37,754 nucleotides of DNA from Bacilli bacterium (GTDB lineage Bacteria > Bacillota_I > Bacilli_A > RFN20 > CAG-826): the NCBI GenBank assembly GCA_900767605.1, contig CAAFZT010000041.1:1-37754 (forward strand), given 5' to 3'. The translations under genes and the position numbers were made by a program. The notes under the pieces are model-generated. The model was given only the letters and a program-made list of their open reading frames with translations, was not told the origin of the DNA and did not search any database. Below are positions 17,253 through 27,564 of this stretch, one piece after another; within the stretch, counting starts at the first letter, position 1; each line of letters begins with the position of its first letter.

Positions 17253-18590
17253 ATGAGAATCAATCTCCTTCTTTTTTGTTGCACGCTATTAGCCACGTGC
17301 CAAGCGCCCTTGGATCCCCCTTCCGATTCCAAGGCATCCTCCAATTCTTCTTCCGCTTCATCTCCAACAATTGAGAATAACGCTGACTTAAGAATGCTGT
17401 TCACAAGGATGCGCACCAACTGTGGTCTCCTTTTCGACGAGAAAGGGCTAGGCTATTCTTTTCAAGGAGAAGCCTATGAAACGACAAAGGGAGAAGGTTT
17501 TTTAACGAATGGGGATCAAGGGATTTTTTCCTTTCAAAAAGATCCCGTCACCTCCGATATTCAGTTGTCCGAATATGTTGGCCCAGGGAAAGTCTCACAA
17601 AAAAGAGGGCTATTACGTATGGCAAAAGGCTCGGAGAACCTCTTTATATCTGAAAAATCATCCCCCAACATTTATTTTCCACGTTCCTATAGCAAAAATC
17701 CTTTCGTGGAAGAATGTCTGCAGTTATACGCGCCGGCCTTATCCCTAGAAGACATAGATCATTTTTCGATTACGATTTTATCCGATCAAAGCATGGACGT
17801 GCGTTACGAAATAAGGGGTGATGATGGTGATATGGAAGGAAAAACCATTCACTTTTCCCGTCTAGGAGAAATTTACGATGAGAAAATAAAGGCTTATTTG
17901 GATCGCCCCGTCATGATAGAGCCTCCCACCCAATTTTCTTTCCGTTTGCAAAGCGAAATGGAAAAAATCATTGGCACTTCTTCTATGCTCCCCTTCCCGA
18001 ATGGGATTACTCACGCCTTTTACGACCGAACCATCGATGCCAACCATTGGGAATGGGCAGCATACCAATCTGCCTTAGAGTCCACGTATTCTCTCCAGCT
18101 CCTCAACAGCGGGTTTGTCTTGCAACCATCCGGACTTTCTTACCAAAAGAAAGTAAGTCATAACGACACCCTCTATCTTCTTAACGTTTGCGTGCAAGAA
18201 AAAGAGGGATGGACCATAGCGGCCATTTCTATCGAGCATCCCAAAGAATGGGCAAGTTCTTTTGGATACATCAATTCCTTATTAGGCGACTCCCCTTATC
18301 CTATTTTCCCTCCGTGCATCACCCTTTTAGAAGCCACGATACAAAAAACAAGCGATACCAATTTTCATATCGAAGCCATTTTTATCACCGAGGAAGCGGG
18401 TAGCGATTATTTTGAAAACAATTATGCGGAAAGCGCAAAAGAAAAAGGATTCACTCGTCAGCATTTGTGCTACGAAGAAAGCAAATTCATCGAGTTTCTT
18501 CGAAGCGATATCTATTCGATTTTTATTTGTGTCGGCCAAAGTGATCCATTAAAGGGATTTCCATTTGGAATGGACTTGCGAAAGCGATAA
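17253..18590 (+). CDS. Putative lipoprotein of unknown function
   Basis: A 445-residue protein with a short signal peptide (MRINLLLFCCTLLATC). The lipobox LATC makes Cys16 the probable lipidation site. A Ser-rich linker (about 25-40) follows, as in the 5429 lipoprotein. I recognise no domain in the rest. It looks globular with alternating beta-type segments, aromatic residues and many charges, and it lacks further TM helices. The ATG is supported by AAAGGA about 5 nt upstream, and a TAAAAT at about 17221-17226 is a possible -10. The gene is monocistronic and converges on rpoC, sharing the terminator at 18684-18703. Surface anchoring is predicted; no function is assigned. Confidence 0.75.
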   Translation: MRINLLLFCCTLLATCQAPLDPPSDSKASSNSSSASSPTIENNADLRMLFTRMRTNCGLLFDEKGLGYSFQGEAYETTKGEGFLTNGDQGIFSFQKDPVTSDIQLSEYVGPGKVSQKRGLLRMAKGSENLFISEKSSPNIYFPRSYSKNPFVEECLQLYAPALSLEDIDHFSITILSDQSMDVRYEIRGDDGDMEGKTIHFSRLGEIYDEKIKAYLDRPVMIEPPTQFSFRLQSEMEKIIGTSSMLPFPNGITHAFYDRTIDANHWEWAAYQSALESTYSLQLLNSGFVLQPSGLSYQKKVSHNDTLYLLNVCVQEKEGWTIAAISIEHPKEWASSFGYINSLLGDSPYPIFPPCITLLEATIQKTSDTNFHIEAIFITEEAGSDYFENNYAESAKEKGFTRQHLCYEESKFIEFLRSDIYSIFICVGQSDPLKGFPFGMDLRKR

Positions 18591-18683
18591 TTACACCACG
18601 GAGAAGTTTCTTCAAGGCCGACTATCCGCATTTTGAAGTGTTCCACGTGTGGAGAGCCATTGAAAAACTTAGCCATGCGAAAA

Positions 18684-18703
18684 GCCCCGTGTTTCCACGG
18701 GGC
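18684..18703. terminator. Bidirectional terminator between the lipoprotein gene and rpoC
   Basis: A perfect 8-bp stem GCCCCGTG/CACGGGGC with a 4-nt loop. On the minus strand it is followed by TTTT and lies 17 nt after the rpoC stop, so it ends the L11-RNA polymerase operon. On the plus strand a shorter CTTTA tail follows. Confidence 0.88.
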
Positions 18704-18720
18704 CTTTACGTTAGTGAGTA

Positions 18721-21700
18721 TTAGTCGTTGGCGTCTTTGCGATCGTGCTTTTCGATGTACTGTTGTTTGACATGTTTCATCGCATCTGCAACGGTCCACT
18801 CTTCCAACTTCTCCTCTTCCTCATCTTGCGGAATCAAACCGGTTCCAGCAGGAATGAGCTTACCGGTGATGACGTTTTCCTTCAAGCCGTGGAGGTTATC
18901 CCTCTTCGCCTTAATGGCCGCATCGGTGAGAACGCGAGTCGTTTCTTGGAAGGAAGCCGCGGAGAGGAAGGAATCCGTCTCCAAAGCCGCTTTGGTGATA
19001 CCGAGAACGAGCGGTTCGCAAACCGCTGGGTTCTTGCCTTCGAGCAAGGCGCGGGCGTTTTCTTCGTTCAAAGTACGGAGAGAGACGCGCTGGCCAGGAA
19101 GGAGTTCGGTGTCGCCACCATCGGTGACAACGACTTTGCGGAGCATTTGAGAAATGATGATTTCCAAGTGCTTGTCGCTGATGGCAATACCCTGGGCCTT
19201 ATAGACTTTTTGGATTTCCTTAATCATGTAGACTTCGAGTTTTTCGACGCCTGCCACTTTGAGGAGTTCCTTCAAGTCGATGGATCCTTCGGTGAGTTTA
19301 CCACCCGCTTCTACTTCGTCGCCCTTCTTGACGCGGAGGGTTGCGCCGAAGTCGGTCTTATATTCCTTCACTTCGAGCACAGCACCGTCATCGCCATAGT
19401 GGGTGACTTCCAAATTGAAGCGGTCGCCTTCTTGTTCCACTTTGGTCACCTTACCAGCGATTTCGGAAATCAAGGCTTGACGGCCCTTCGGGTGACGAGC
19501 CTCAACGATTTCCTGAACACGGGGAAGACCTTGAGTAATATCGGAGCCTGCCATACCACCAGTGTGGAAGACACGCATCGTTAACTGCGTACCAGGTTCA
19601 CCAATGGATTGAGCGGCCATGATACCAACGGCTTCGCCGACATGAACCAAGGTGCGGTTCGCCATTTGCATACCATAGCAGTGGACGCAAACGCCGTCTT
19701 TGCACTGGCAGGTGAAGATCGTGCGGATTTCCACCTCTTTGATGCCGGCTGCGACAATGGCATCGGCTTGAGCTTCGGTAATGAGCGTATTGCCCGGAAC
19801 GATGATTTCGCCCGTGGCCGGATTTACGATATCGTGCATGGAGAAGCGTCCGATGATGCGCTCTTGCAAGCTACGGATTTCTTCTTTGCGAGCCGTATCG
19901 TAGATCGGACGAACCACGAAGCCGTGGTCGCATCCGCAATCTTCTTCACGGACAATGACGTCTTGGGAGACGTCGACGAGACGACGGGTCAAATAACCGG
20001 AGTCGGCCGTCTTAAGAGCCGTATCGGCAGAGCCTTTACGGGCACCGTGGGTGTTAATGAAGAATTCGCTAACCTTCATACCTTGGAGGTAAGAGGAGAC
20101 GATCGGAAGTTCGATTTCTTCGTTCTTCGGGTTCGCAACGAGGCCCTTCATACCGATCAACTGTTTGAAGTTATCGACAGAGCCACGGGATCCGGAGTCC
20201 GCCATGATAACCAAGGGGTTCCGTTTGTCCGCTTCCATAGAAGCTTTGACGTATTCCTTCACCTCATCGGTGATGCGAGTCCAAACCTTAACGACTTGGT
20301 TGTGACGTTCTTCATTGCTAAGATAGCCACGTTCATAGAAGTCTTGGATTTGGTCGACGAGTTTTTGTCCTTCCGCGACCTTTTCCGCCTTACCCTTGAC
20401 GTCTTTGATGTCCGAGATGGCGACGGTCACAGAAGAAACCATCGAGTAGTGGAAGCCTTGGTCCTTAATCTTGTCCAAGACGGCGCTCGTTTTGGAGGTG
20501 CCATATTGAGCAAAGATGATATCGATGAGAGGTCCAAGTTGCTTTTTGCCAATGGCTTTCTTAAGAGGGATGCCTCCTTCAAGTTTGCCTTTGGCATTGG
20601 GCTTGCCGTTGATATATTGGAACATCGGTTCGCCTGGAGCTTTTTCGTCGTACTTAGCGGCGACTTCCTCCGCGGAGACAAACCATTCCTTCATCTTTTC
20701 GTCGTCAACGACAATCTTCGGATCGTCATTGATATAACGGAAATCGTCAGGGAAGACATTGTTGAAGATGATCTTACCAACAGAGGTGATGAGGTATTTG
20801 TGCTCCATTCCCGCAGGGATGCCCAAGCCAATGTCCTTATGGACGGCTTTGGCGGGGATGGCGATGCGGTTGTGGAGAGAGACGTTTCCGGTCTCGTAAG
20901 CCATCAAGACTTCGTCGACGGAATGGAAGACTTTGCCATCATTTGCAGCGAAGAGACGGTTCTTCTCGGCCATGGCCAAGACCCCTTCAACTTCGTGAGA
21001 ATCAACATGGTCTTCGTCTTTTTCCATCTTGACGAGTTTTTCGAGTTGATCGGCGCGATCCAAGAAATCTTCATACGATTCTTCGGTCGTGAGGTGGAAG
21101 TTACCAAGGATCATGTCCTGAGAAGGAATGACAAGGGCTTTACCATCACGAGGAGAAAGGATGTTGTTGGAAGCAAGCATCAATTCGACTGCTTCTTCTT
21201 GAGCCGCTTTTCCTAGCGGAACGTGGACGGCCATCTGGTCCCCGTCGAAGTCGGCGTTGAATCCAGGGCAAACGAGCGGGTGGAGACGGATAGCGCGGCC
21301 ATCAACAAGCTTCGGTTGGAAGGCTTGGATGGACAAACGGTGCAAGGTCGGAGCGCGGTTGAGCAAGACGGGGTGATCGCCGATGATTTCTTCGACGATA
21401 TCGAAGACGATCGGATCATAACGATCAATGATCTTATCAGCGGCGCGATAAGCCGTGACATGTCCTTCCTTAATAAGGATAGAGGCAATGAACGGACGGA
21501 GGAGTTGAATCGCCATTTCCCGTGGGATACCGCATTGATACATCTTTAGGTCCGGTCCGACAGCAATGACGGAACGGCCCGAATAGTCAACACGTTTTCC
21601 AAGAAGGTTCTGACGGAAGCGTCCTTGTTTGCCCTTGAGGCCTTGGGACAAGGATTTGAGCGGGCGCCCACTCGGACCCGTGACGGGTTTGGTGCGGCGG

Positions 21701-22833
21701 CCATTGTCGAACAACGCGTCCACGGCTTCTTGAAGCATACGTTTAGCGTTGGTGAGCATGATTTCCGGAGCGCTCATATCGATGAGGCGCTTGAGGGCGA
21801 TGTTGCGATAAATGACACGACGATAGAGTTCGTTGAGGTCACTGGCAGCAGGACGTCCACCATCCAAGAAGAGCATCGGACGGAGATCCGGCGGAATGAC
21901 AGGGACTGCGTCCAAAATCATCCATTCCGGGCTTTGGTTGGAAGCACGGAAGGCATTGATGACTTCCAAACGCTTGGCAAGTTTGACGCGCTTGGCTTCT
22001 TTGGCATGACGGAGTTCTTCCGTGATGTTGTTGAATTCTTCATCCAAGTCGACTTCGTGAAGGAGTCTCTTGATGGATTCAGCGCCATCGCCGAATTCAG
22101 AGCCCAAATATTTGGCAATGAAAGCTTTGCAGGTAAAGAAGTCAAAGGTTTCGTTCGGGTTTTGAAGTTTCGCGATCAAGGTATCGGCTTTGATGTCTTC
22201 AGAGCCGCCGATTTCAAGCGTCGGCTTGATTTCTTTGGCGATGACGTCAACAAAAGCGACACGGGCAGCGGACTCGTTGAGGAATTGTTTCTTCTTCAAG
22301 ATTTCGGATTTGCCCGGATTCAAGCAGATGTGAGCAGCGTAATAGATGACATCTTCCAATTGCTTGGGAGACATATCCAAAACCAAGCCCATACGAGAGG
22401 GGATCGATTTCAAATACCAGATGTGCGAGCACGGGGAGACCAATTCGATGTGTCCCATGCGTTCGCGACGCCATTCTTTGGAAATGACTTCAACGCCGCA
22501 CTTTTCGCAGGTGATACCCTGGTAGCGGATCTTTTTGTATTTGCCGCAGTGGCATTCGTAATCTTTGACCGGACCAAAAATCTTTTGGCAGAACAAACCG
22601 CCCATTTCCGGTTTTTGCGTACGGTAGTTGATGGTTTCGGCACGAGTCACTTCGCCCTTGCTCCAAGAGCGGATTTCGTCCGGAGAGGCGAGTCCGACTT
22701 GGATGGCGGCGAGGTTATTGATGTCGAAGGAACGGTCTTCGTGGCGGCGAGGTTGAGGCTCGGCCACAGGTTGGATTTGCTCGACGGCTTCTCCCATTTC
22801 AGGAGCAGCAGCGAAATTTAATTTATCAGCCAT
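18721..22833 (-). CDS. rpoC: DNA-directed RNA polymerase subunit beta'
   Basis: A 1370-residue beta' subunit. The N-terminal zinc site has CHCGKYKK and CEKCGVEV. The catalytic NADFDGDQMA loop spans residues 526-535, with Asp528, Asp530 and Asp532 binding the active-site Mg. The second zinc site is seen as DCGCDHG with CQCKDGVCVHC. The bridge-helix and trigger-loop regions are present (GSRGSVDNFKQLIG; EPGTQLTMRVFHTGG). It is longer than the beta' of Bacillus subtilis by roughly 170 residues, so lineage-specific insertions are likely. It follows rpoB after 21 nt with a good ribosome-binding site (AAAGGACGG) and is the last gene of the operon. Confidence 0.98.
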   Translation of the reverse strand: MADKLNFAAAPEMGEAVEQIQPVAEPQPRRHEDRSFDINNLAAIQVGLASPDEIRSWSKGEVTRAETINYRTQKPEMGGLFCQKIFGPVKDYECHCGKYKKIRYQGITCEKCGVEVISKEWRRERMGHIELVSPCSHIWYLKSIPSRMGLVLDMSPKQLEDVIYYAAHICLNPGKSEILKKKQFLNESAARVAFVDVIAKEIKPTLEIGGSEDIKADTLIAKLQNPNETFDFFTCKAFIAKYLGSEFGDGAESIKRLLHEVDLDEEFNNITEELRHAKEAKRVKLAKRLEVINAFRASNQSPEWMILDAVPVIPPDLRPMLFLDGGRPAASDLNELYRRVIYRNIALKRLIDMSAPEIMLTNAKRMLQEAVDALFDNGRRTKPVTGPSGRPLKSLSQGLKGKQGRFRQNLLGKRVDYSGRSVIAVGPDLKMYQCGIPREMAIQLLRPFIASILIKEGHVTAYRAADKIIDRYDPIVFDIVEEIIGDHPVLLNRAPTLHRLSIQAFQPKLVDGRAIRLHPLVCPGFNADFDGDQMAVHVPLGKAAQEEAVELMLASNNILSPRDGKALVIPSQDMILGNFHLTTEESYEDFLDRADQLEKLVKMEKDEDHVDSHEVEGVLAMAEKNRLFAANDGKVFHSVDEVLMAYETGNVSLHNRIAIPAKAVHKDIGLGIPAGMEHKYLITSVGKIIFNNVFPDDFRYINDDPKIVVDDEKMKEWFVSAEEVAAKYDEKAPGEPMFQYINGKPNAKGKLEGGIPLKKAIGKKQLGPLIDIIFAQYGTSKTSAVLDKIKDQGFHYSMVSSVTVAISDIKDVKGKAEKVAEGQKLVDQIQDFYERGYLSNEERHNQVVKVWTRITDEVKEYVKASMEADKRNPLVIMADSGSRGSVDNFKQLIGMKGLVANPKNEEIELPIVSSYLQGMKVSEFFINTHGARKGSADTALKTADSGYLTRRLVDVSQDVIVREEDCGCDHGFVVRPIYDTARKEEIRSLQERIIGRFSMHDIVNPATGEIIVPGNTLITEAQADAIVAAGIKEVEIRTIFTCQCKDGVCVHCYGMQMANRTLVHVGEAVGIMAAQSIGEPGTQLTMRVFHTGGMAGSDITQGLPRVQEIVEARHPKGRQALISEIAGKVTKVEQEGDRFNLEVTHYGDDGAVLEVKEYKTDFGATLRVKKGDEVEAGGKLTEGSIDLKELLKVAGVEKLEVYMIKEIQKVYKAQGIAISDKHLEIIISQMLRKVVVTDGGDTELLPGQRVSLRTLNEENARALLEGKNPAVCEPLVLGITKAALETDSFLSAASFQETTRVLTDAAIKAKRDNLHGLKENVITGKLIPAGTGLIPQDEEEEKLEEWTVADAMKHVKQQYIEKHDRKDAND

Positions 22834-22854
22834 TGTTATTCCCGTCCTTTCTTA

Positions 22855-25800
22855 TTAGTCGTTGACATGCTCGGAGACGGCATTGAGGCCTTCTTCGGCA
22901 ATTTGTTCTTGTTGGACTTCCACCGTGTCACCGGGCTCAGGGAGTTCGGGGCGCGGAGCTAAATCCTTGTGAATCGCGCTGTTGGTTTTGCGCTCTTCGA
23001 TGAGCGATTGCTTGGCGAGTTCATTCATATCGATGACCTCGTTATTGCGGTCGAAGAGTTTCACGTTCATGCAAAGGCCCTTGAGTTCTTTGGTAAAGAC
23101 CTTGAAGGCTTCTGGCATACCAGGACGCGGAATCGGGTTGCCCTTGATGATGGCTTCGTAAGCCTTGGCACGGCCAACGCGATCGTCGGATTTGATGGTC
23201 ATCATTTCTTGGAGCGTGTGCGCAGCGCCATAAGCTTCGAGGGCCCAGACTTCCATTTCGCCGAAACGCTGACCGCCGTTTTGAGCTTTGCCACCCAAAG
23301 GTTGTTGCGTGACGAGGGCATAAGGTCCTGTAGCACGTGCGTGCAATTTATCGTCGACCATGTGCACGAGTTTAATCATGTACTGGACGCCAACAGAGAT
23401 ACGTTCGGCAAACGGTTCACCCGTTCTGCCGTCATAAAGAACCGTCTTTCCGTCTTCGGAAATGTTGGCTTTCTTCATGAGGTCGAAGACTTCTTCGTTG
23501 CTGACTCCGTCAAAAGCCGGGGTCGCGACGCGCATATGGAGCTTGCGGCAGGCAAGGCCCAAATGGACTTCGAAGATCTGACCGATGTTCATACGAGAAG
23601 GAACGCCCATCGGGGAGAGAAGAATGTCAATCGGGGTGCCATCCGCTAAGAACGGCATATCCTCGACCGGCAAAATCTTGGAAATAACGCCTTTGTTACC
23701 GTGACGGCCGGACATCTTATCGCCTTCGGAGATCTTTCTCTTCTGGACAACGTAGACGCGGACGACTTCGTTCACACCGGCAGGAAGCGGATCTTTGTTC
23801 TTACGGCTAAATACTTTAACCGCATGGACAATACCAGCACCGCCATGAGGAACACGGAGCGAGGTGTCTTTCTTTTCTTTGGTCTTTTCCGCGAAGATGG
23901 CTTGGAGAAGCTTTTCTTCAGGGGTCGGGTCTTCTTGAGATTTCGGGGTCGCTTTGCCAACGAGGATGTCTCCTTCTTTGACTTCAGCGCCCGGGATGAT
24001 GATGCCACGTTCATCGAGGAAGGATTTCGCATCTTCTCCGACGTTGGGGATATCACGAGTAATCTCTTCCGGACCTAATTTATTTTCACGGCATTCCACT
24101 TCGTATTTCTCGATGTGGATGGAGGTGAAGGTATCGTTCTTCATCATGCGTTCGGACATGATGATGGCGTCTTCGTAGTTGTAGCCGTTCCAAGTCATGT
24201 AGGCGACGAGGATGTTTTGGCCGAGGGCGAGTTCGCCATTGCGCATAGCGGGTCCATCGGCGATGACCGAATCATCTTTAACGACGTCACCAACTTTGAC
24301 GATTGGAGTCTGGTTGATGCAGGTTCCGCCATTGGAACGATCGAATTTCTGGAGGTGGTAGGCGTGGCCAATGACTTTGATTTCCTTGGCTCCGACTTCC
24401 GCAACAATGCCTTCGAATTCGGCTTGGCAAGCAAGTCCGGCTTCGTTGAGCATGATGTCTTTTTCCATGACGTGGTCGCCAACCTTGACCTTGCGGGCAA
24501 GGGGGAGATCACAGGCGTTCTTCTTCAAAGAGGTATAGGTTTGAAGTTGCATGCCATTATCGATAACAAGACGGTTTTTCTCATTGGCGAGAATAATTCC
24601 GCCATATTCGGCTTGAGCGCATCCGCCTTCGGTGGCGATGCAAACTTCGCCTTTATAGACGAGGTCGCCTTTCTTGATTTTGCGAGCAAAAGCAAGATCA
24701 GAGGCGCTCTTCTTTAAGGCCGTATAAACCTTATCATCTTGTCCATCGTCCAAGATGATGGTGCTGGAATCCTTATAAAGGACCTTGCCACCCTTGGGGG
24801 CGACGACAGCCAAACCGGAGTCTTTCGCGATTTTGGCTTCCATACCGGTTCCGACATAAGGAATCGAAGGACGGAGAAGCGGGAGGGCTTGACGTTGCAT
24901 GTTCGCGCCCATCAAAGCACGGGTCGCGTCATCGTGGGCGAGGAAAGGAATACAAGCAGCCGCGATGGAGACGATTTGTTTCGGCGAAACGTCGACGTAA
25001 GAAATGAGGTCAGGTTCCACTTCGAGGTTGTCGTCATCGTGACGGACAACGATGTTGGTGCCTTGGATCATCTTGACGGATTCGTCTTTGTTGGCAGCAT
25101 TGGGATCCACATCGCCAAGTTTCATCGGAGCCGAGAGGTCGATGTTGGCTTCAGCGATATAGAGACCGCGTTCATCGTCCGCGGACAAATATTCCGTTTC
25201 CGAATCCGAAACATAAGCTTTTCCACCGATGTGGTAGACCTTACGATACGGGGTCATGATGAAGCCGTATTGGTTAATCTTGGCATAGGTGCAAAGGTTG
25301 TTGATAAGGCCGATGTTTTGTCCTTCAGGGGATTCAATCGGGCAGATACGTCCATAGTGAGTGTAGTGGACGTCGCGGACTTCCATAGAAGCGCGATCTC
25401 TGGTTAAGCCACCAGGGCCTAGAGCGGAGATACGACGCTTGTTGGTAAGTTCGGCCAACGGGTTCGTTTGATCCATGAACTGAGAAAGTTGTCCGGAAGC
25501 AAAGAATTCACGAATGGCCGTGGTCAAAGGACGGATGTTGATAAGCGATTGCGGAGTGGCCGTTTCCGGATCGGAAATGGACATCTTTTGCTGAACAGCC
25601 TTGATCATCTTGGCGAGGCCTTGACGAACTTGGTTTTCAAGCAATTCGCCCACGCTGCGGATACGGCGGTTTCCAAGGTGATCGATATCGTCGTATTCGC
25701 CGATTCCGTCCATGAGGTTCACATAATAAGAGAAGAACGCGACCATATCGGAAATCGTGACGCGGCTGACATCGGTCATGCTCAAATCCGTGCCGATGAT

Positions 25801-26931
25801 GTTGACAACGCGATCGGTTTCCTTGTCGTGAGCGTAGACTTTGACGATATCAACCGTGCTATAAGTGTCGATATCTTCATTCACACTCAATTTCTTCGCG
25901 CAAGCGCCACTTTCGAAGAATTTGGCATCGCGGAGGGATTGGACGTCTTCTTTGGTTAATTTGGTGCCTTTGACGAAAAGGACTTCGCCATTGGTGTCAA
26001 TGAGGTCTTGGGCAAGAATGCGGCCAGGCAAACGCTCATAAGCATTGAGCTTTTGAGCGAATTTAAAGCGGCCGGCACGACCCAAGTCATAGCGCTTGTC
26101 ATCGAAGAAACGTTGCTTCAAGAATTCAACACGTCCTTCGGGAGTGGAAGGTTCGCCGGGTTTCAATTTGGCAAAGATTTTTGCCAAAGCTTCCGCGCCG
26201 GTTTTGATTTCCGGTTCTTTGTTCAAAGTGGCGTTGATGCTATCGGTATCACCGAAAAGTTCGATGAACTCGCTATTTTTCTCAATGCCAAGGGCTTTGA
26301 AGAGAACCTGCGCTGGGAATTTGTATTGGCGATCAATACGGATATTCAAAACACCACGGGTGTCCGATTCCGCTTGAAGCCAGGTTCCGTGTCCCGGGAA
26401 GATTTCGCCATTGTAGAGATACGTACCGGATTTGCGGTCTTGCTCGCACCCAAAATAGGCGCCCGGAGAACGGATGATCTGCGAAATAATAACACGCTCG
26501 GAGCCATTGATAATGAAGGTGCCGGAATCGGTCATCAAGGGAATATCCCCCATGAAAACTTCGGCTTCCTTGATTTCGCCCGTTTCTTTGAAGCGCAAAC
26601 GCAAGGTGACTTTGAGCTTGCTTGAATAAGTCAAATCGCCCGTTTTGCATTCAAGCGGGGTGTACTTCGGTGCTTCAAGGTGGCAATTAACGTAGTCGAT
26701 GAAAAGGTTTTTGTTGTAATCGGGGATCGGGAACACGTTTTTAAGCGCGGAATCGATACCCTCTTTTAAGAACCAATCGTAGGAATCCGTTTGGACTTCA
26801 ACGAGGTTGGGGAGAGGCAAATGTCCGCTGATTTTCGAAAAATCAATACGGCCATTGATGCCAGCCGGATACAAATCGCCATTGGGATTTTTGTATTCGG
26901 TGTTGGGGATGAAATTATCTTCTTGCGGCAT
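22855..26931 (-). CDS. rpoB: DNA-directed RNA polymerase subunit beta
   Basis: A 1358-residue beta subunit, about 165 residues longer than the Bacillus subtilis protein. The rifampicin pocket is clear (SQFMDQTNPLAEL followed by TNKRRISALGPGG). Residue 497 is Asn where rifampicin-sensitive bacteria have His (E. coli position 526). Between about residues 705 and 890, ahead of MTWNGYNYEDAI, a short beta-rich module is repeated: segments starting GGKVLYK, YGGIILAN and FEGIVAEV each lead to KKGD/KVGD/KVGD motifs. The usual protein has only one such unit here. The C-terminal clamp is normal (EMEVWALEAYGAAHTLQEM). AAAGGAG is 6 nt upstream of the ATG, and only 3 nt separate it from the preceding methyltransferase gene. 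Confidence 0.98.
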   Translation of the reverse strand: MPQEDNFIPNTEYKNPNGDLYPAGINGRIDFSKISGHLPLPNLVEVQTDSYDWFLKEGIDSALKNVFPIPDYNKNLFIDYVNCHLEAPKYTPLECKTGDLTYSSKLKVTLRLRFKETGEIKEAEVFMGDIPLMTDSGTFIINGSERVIISQIIRSPGAYFGCEQDRKSGTYLYNGEIFPGHGTWLQAESDTRGVLNIRIDRQYKFPAQVLFKALGIEKNSEFIELFGDTDSINATLNKEPEIKTGAEALAKIFAKLKPGEPSTPEGRVEFLKQRFFDDKRYDLGRAGRFKFAQKLNAYERLPGRILAQDLIDTNGEVLFVKGTKLTKEDVQSLRDAKFFESGACAKKLSVNEDIDTYSTVDIVKVYAHDKETDRVVNIIGTDLSMTDVSRVTISDMVAFFSYYVNLMDGIGEYDDIDHLGNRRIRSVGELLENQVRQGLAKMIKAVQQKMSISDPETATPQSLINIRPLTTAIREFFASGQLSQFMDQTNPLAELTNKRRISALGPGGLTRDRASMEVRDVHYTHYGRICPIESPEGQNIGLINNLCTYAKINQYGFIMTPYRKVYHIGGKAYVSDSETEYLSADDERGLYIAEANIDLSAPMKLGDVDPNAANKDESVKMIQGTNIVVRHDDDNLEVEPDLISYVDVSPKQIVSIAAACIPFLAHDDATRALMGANMQRQALPLLRPSIPYVGTGMEAKIAKDSGLAVVAPKGGKVLYKDSSTIILDDGQDDKVYTALKKSASDLAFARKIKKGDLVYKGEVCIATEGGCAQAEYGGIILANEKNRLVIDNGMQLQTYTSLKKNACDLPLARKVKVGDHVMEKDIMLNEAGLACQAEFEGIVAEVGAKEIKVIGHAYHLQKFDRSNGGTCINQTPIVKVGDVVKDDSVIADGPAMRNGELALGQNILVAYMTWNGYNYEDAIIMSERMMKNDTFTSIHIEKYEVECRENKLGPEEITRDIPNVGEDAKSFLDERGIIIPGAEVKEGDILVGKATPKSQEDPTPEEKLLQAIFAEKTKEKKDTSLRVPHGGAGIVHAVKVFSRKNKDPLPAGVNEVVRVYVVQKRKISEGDKMSGRHGNKGVISKILPVEDMPFLADGTPIDILLSPMGVPSRMNIGQIFEVHLGLACRKLHMRVATPAFDGVSNEEVFDLMKKANISEDGKTVLYDGRTGEPFAERISVGVQYMIKLVHMVDDKLHARATGPYALVTQQPLGGKAQNGGQRFGEMEVWALEAYGAAHTLQEMMTIKSDDRVGRAKAYEAIIKGNPIPRPGMPEAFKVFTKELKGLCMNVKLFDRNNEVIDMNELAKQSLIEERKTNSAIHKDLAPRPELPEPGDTVEVQQEQIAEEGLNAVSEHVND

Positions 26932-26934
26932 TAG

Positions 26935-27537
26935 TTACTCCTTTAATGTGGCAATCAAGACGCGGAAGCCTTTATGCTGAGCCGCCCTTTCTACGCTTCC
27001 AAAAAGCGTTCTAAGGTAGGCTTCGGCGGAATCGGCGCCTTGTTTTTTGCGAATGACGATGACGAGCTTCCCTCCTTTATCTAAATGAGAGAGCGCGCCC
27101 GCGTACATCGCGTACGTAACCTTCTTTCCCGCCCGAATTGGCGGATTGGTTACAATCGTGGAGAATGTTTTGTCGATGTTGAGGTAGACGTCGCTATGGA
27201 TGATCTCTACTTGTTCCGACACGCCAAGGGTTAAAGCGTTTTGTCGGCACAGGGAGAGGGCCCAATCATTCACGTCCGCTAAAACGACGTGGCGATGCGG
27301 GTCGAGGTGAGCCAGGATTAGTCCGATTGGTCCGACTCCCGCCCCAAGATCCAAAATGGTGGTTCCAAGATCGGCCTTGCCGATGGTTTCAAGCAATAAA
27401 CGAGTACCATCGTCAAGACCATCTTTGGAGAAAACCCCTGCGTCGCTATGAAAGGCGTATTTTTCTCCGAACAATTCGAAGGAATACTGGATATCTTGGT
27501 GTTCCAACGTTTCATCGTTATCGAAATATTGGCCCAT
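26935..27537 (-). CDS. RsmC/YbxB-like SAM-dependent methyltransferase
   Basis: A class I methyltransferase in the position held by ybxB in Bacillus, between rplL and rpoB. Motif I is LDLGAGVGPIG, followed by the acidic VVLADVN strand. The catalytic motif TNPPIRAGK is of the NPP type used for N-methylation of guanine or adenine in RNA, as in RsmC. The frame extends to an ATG at 27561, but the ATG at 27537 has GGGAGG at the proper distance (about 6 nt), so I take the 200-residue form starting MGQYFDNDE. The rRNA target cannot be told from sequence. Confidence 0.88.
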   Translation of the reverse strand: MGQYFDNDETLEHQDIQYSFELFGEKYAFHSDAGVFSKDGLDDGTRLLLETIGKADLGTTILDLGAGVGPIGLILAHLDPHRHVVLADVNDWALSLCRQNALTLGVSEQVEIIHSDVYLNIDKTFSTIVTNPPIRAGKKVTYAMYAGALSHLDKGGKLVIVIRKKQGADSAEAYLRTLFGSVERAAQHKGFRVLIATLKE

Positions 27538-27564
27538 CTTTACCCTCCCTTCATAACGCAAGAA

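Noticed and set aside
18591..18683. Possible small gene between the lipoprotein gene and the rpoC terminator
   Set aside because: No frame with a start, ribosome-binding site and plausible product was found.
19609..22821. Long open frames on the plus strand opposite rpoC and rpoB
   Set aside because: They mirror the strong codon bias of the highly expressed genes below them, have no ribosome-binding sites and resemble no protein family.
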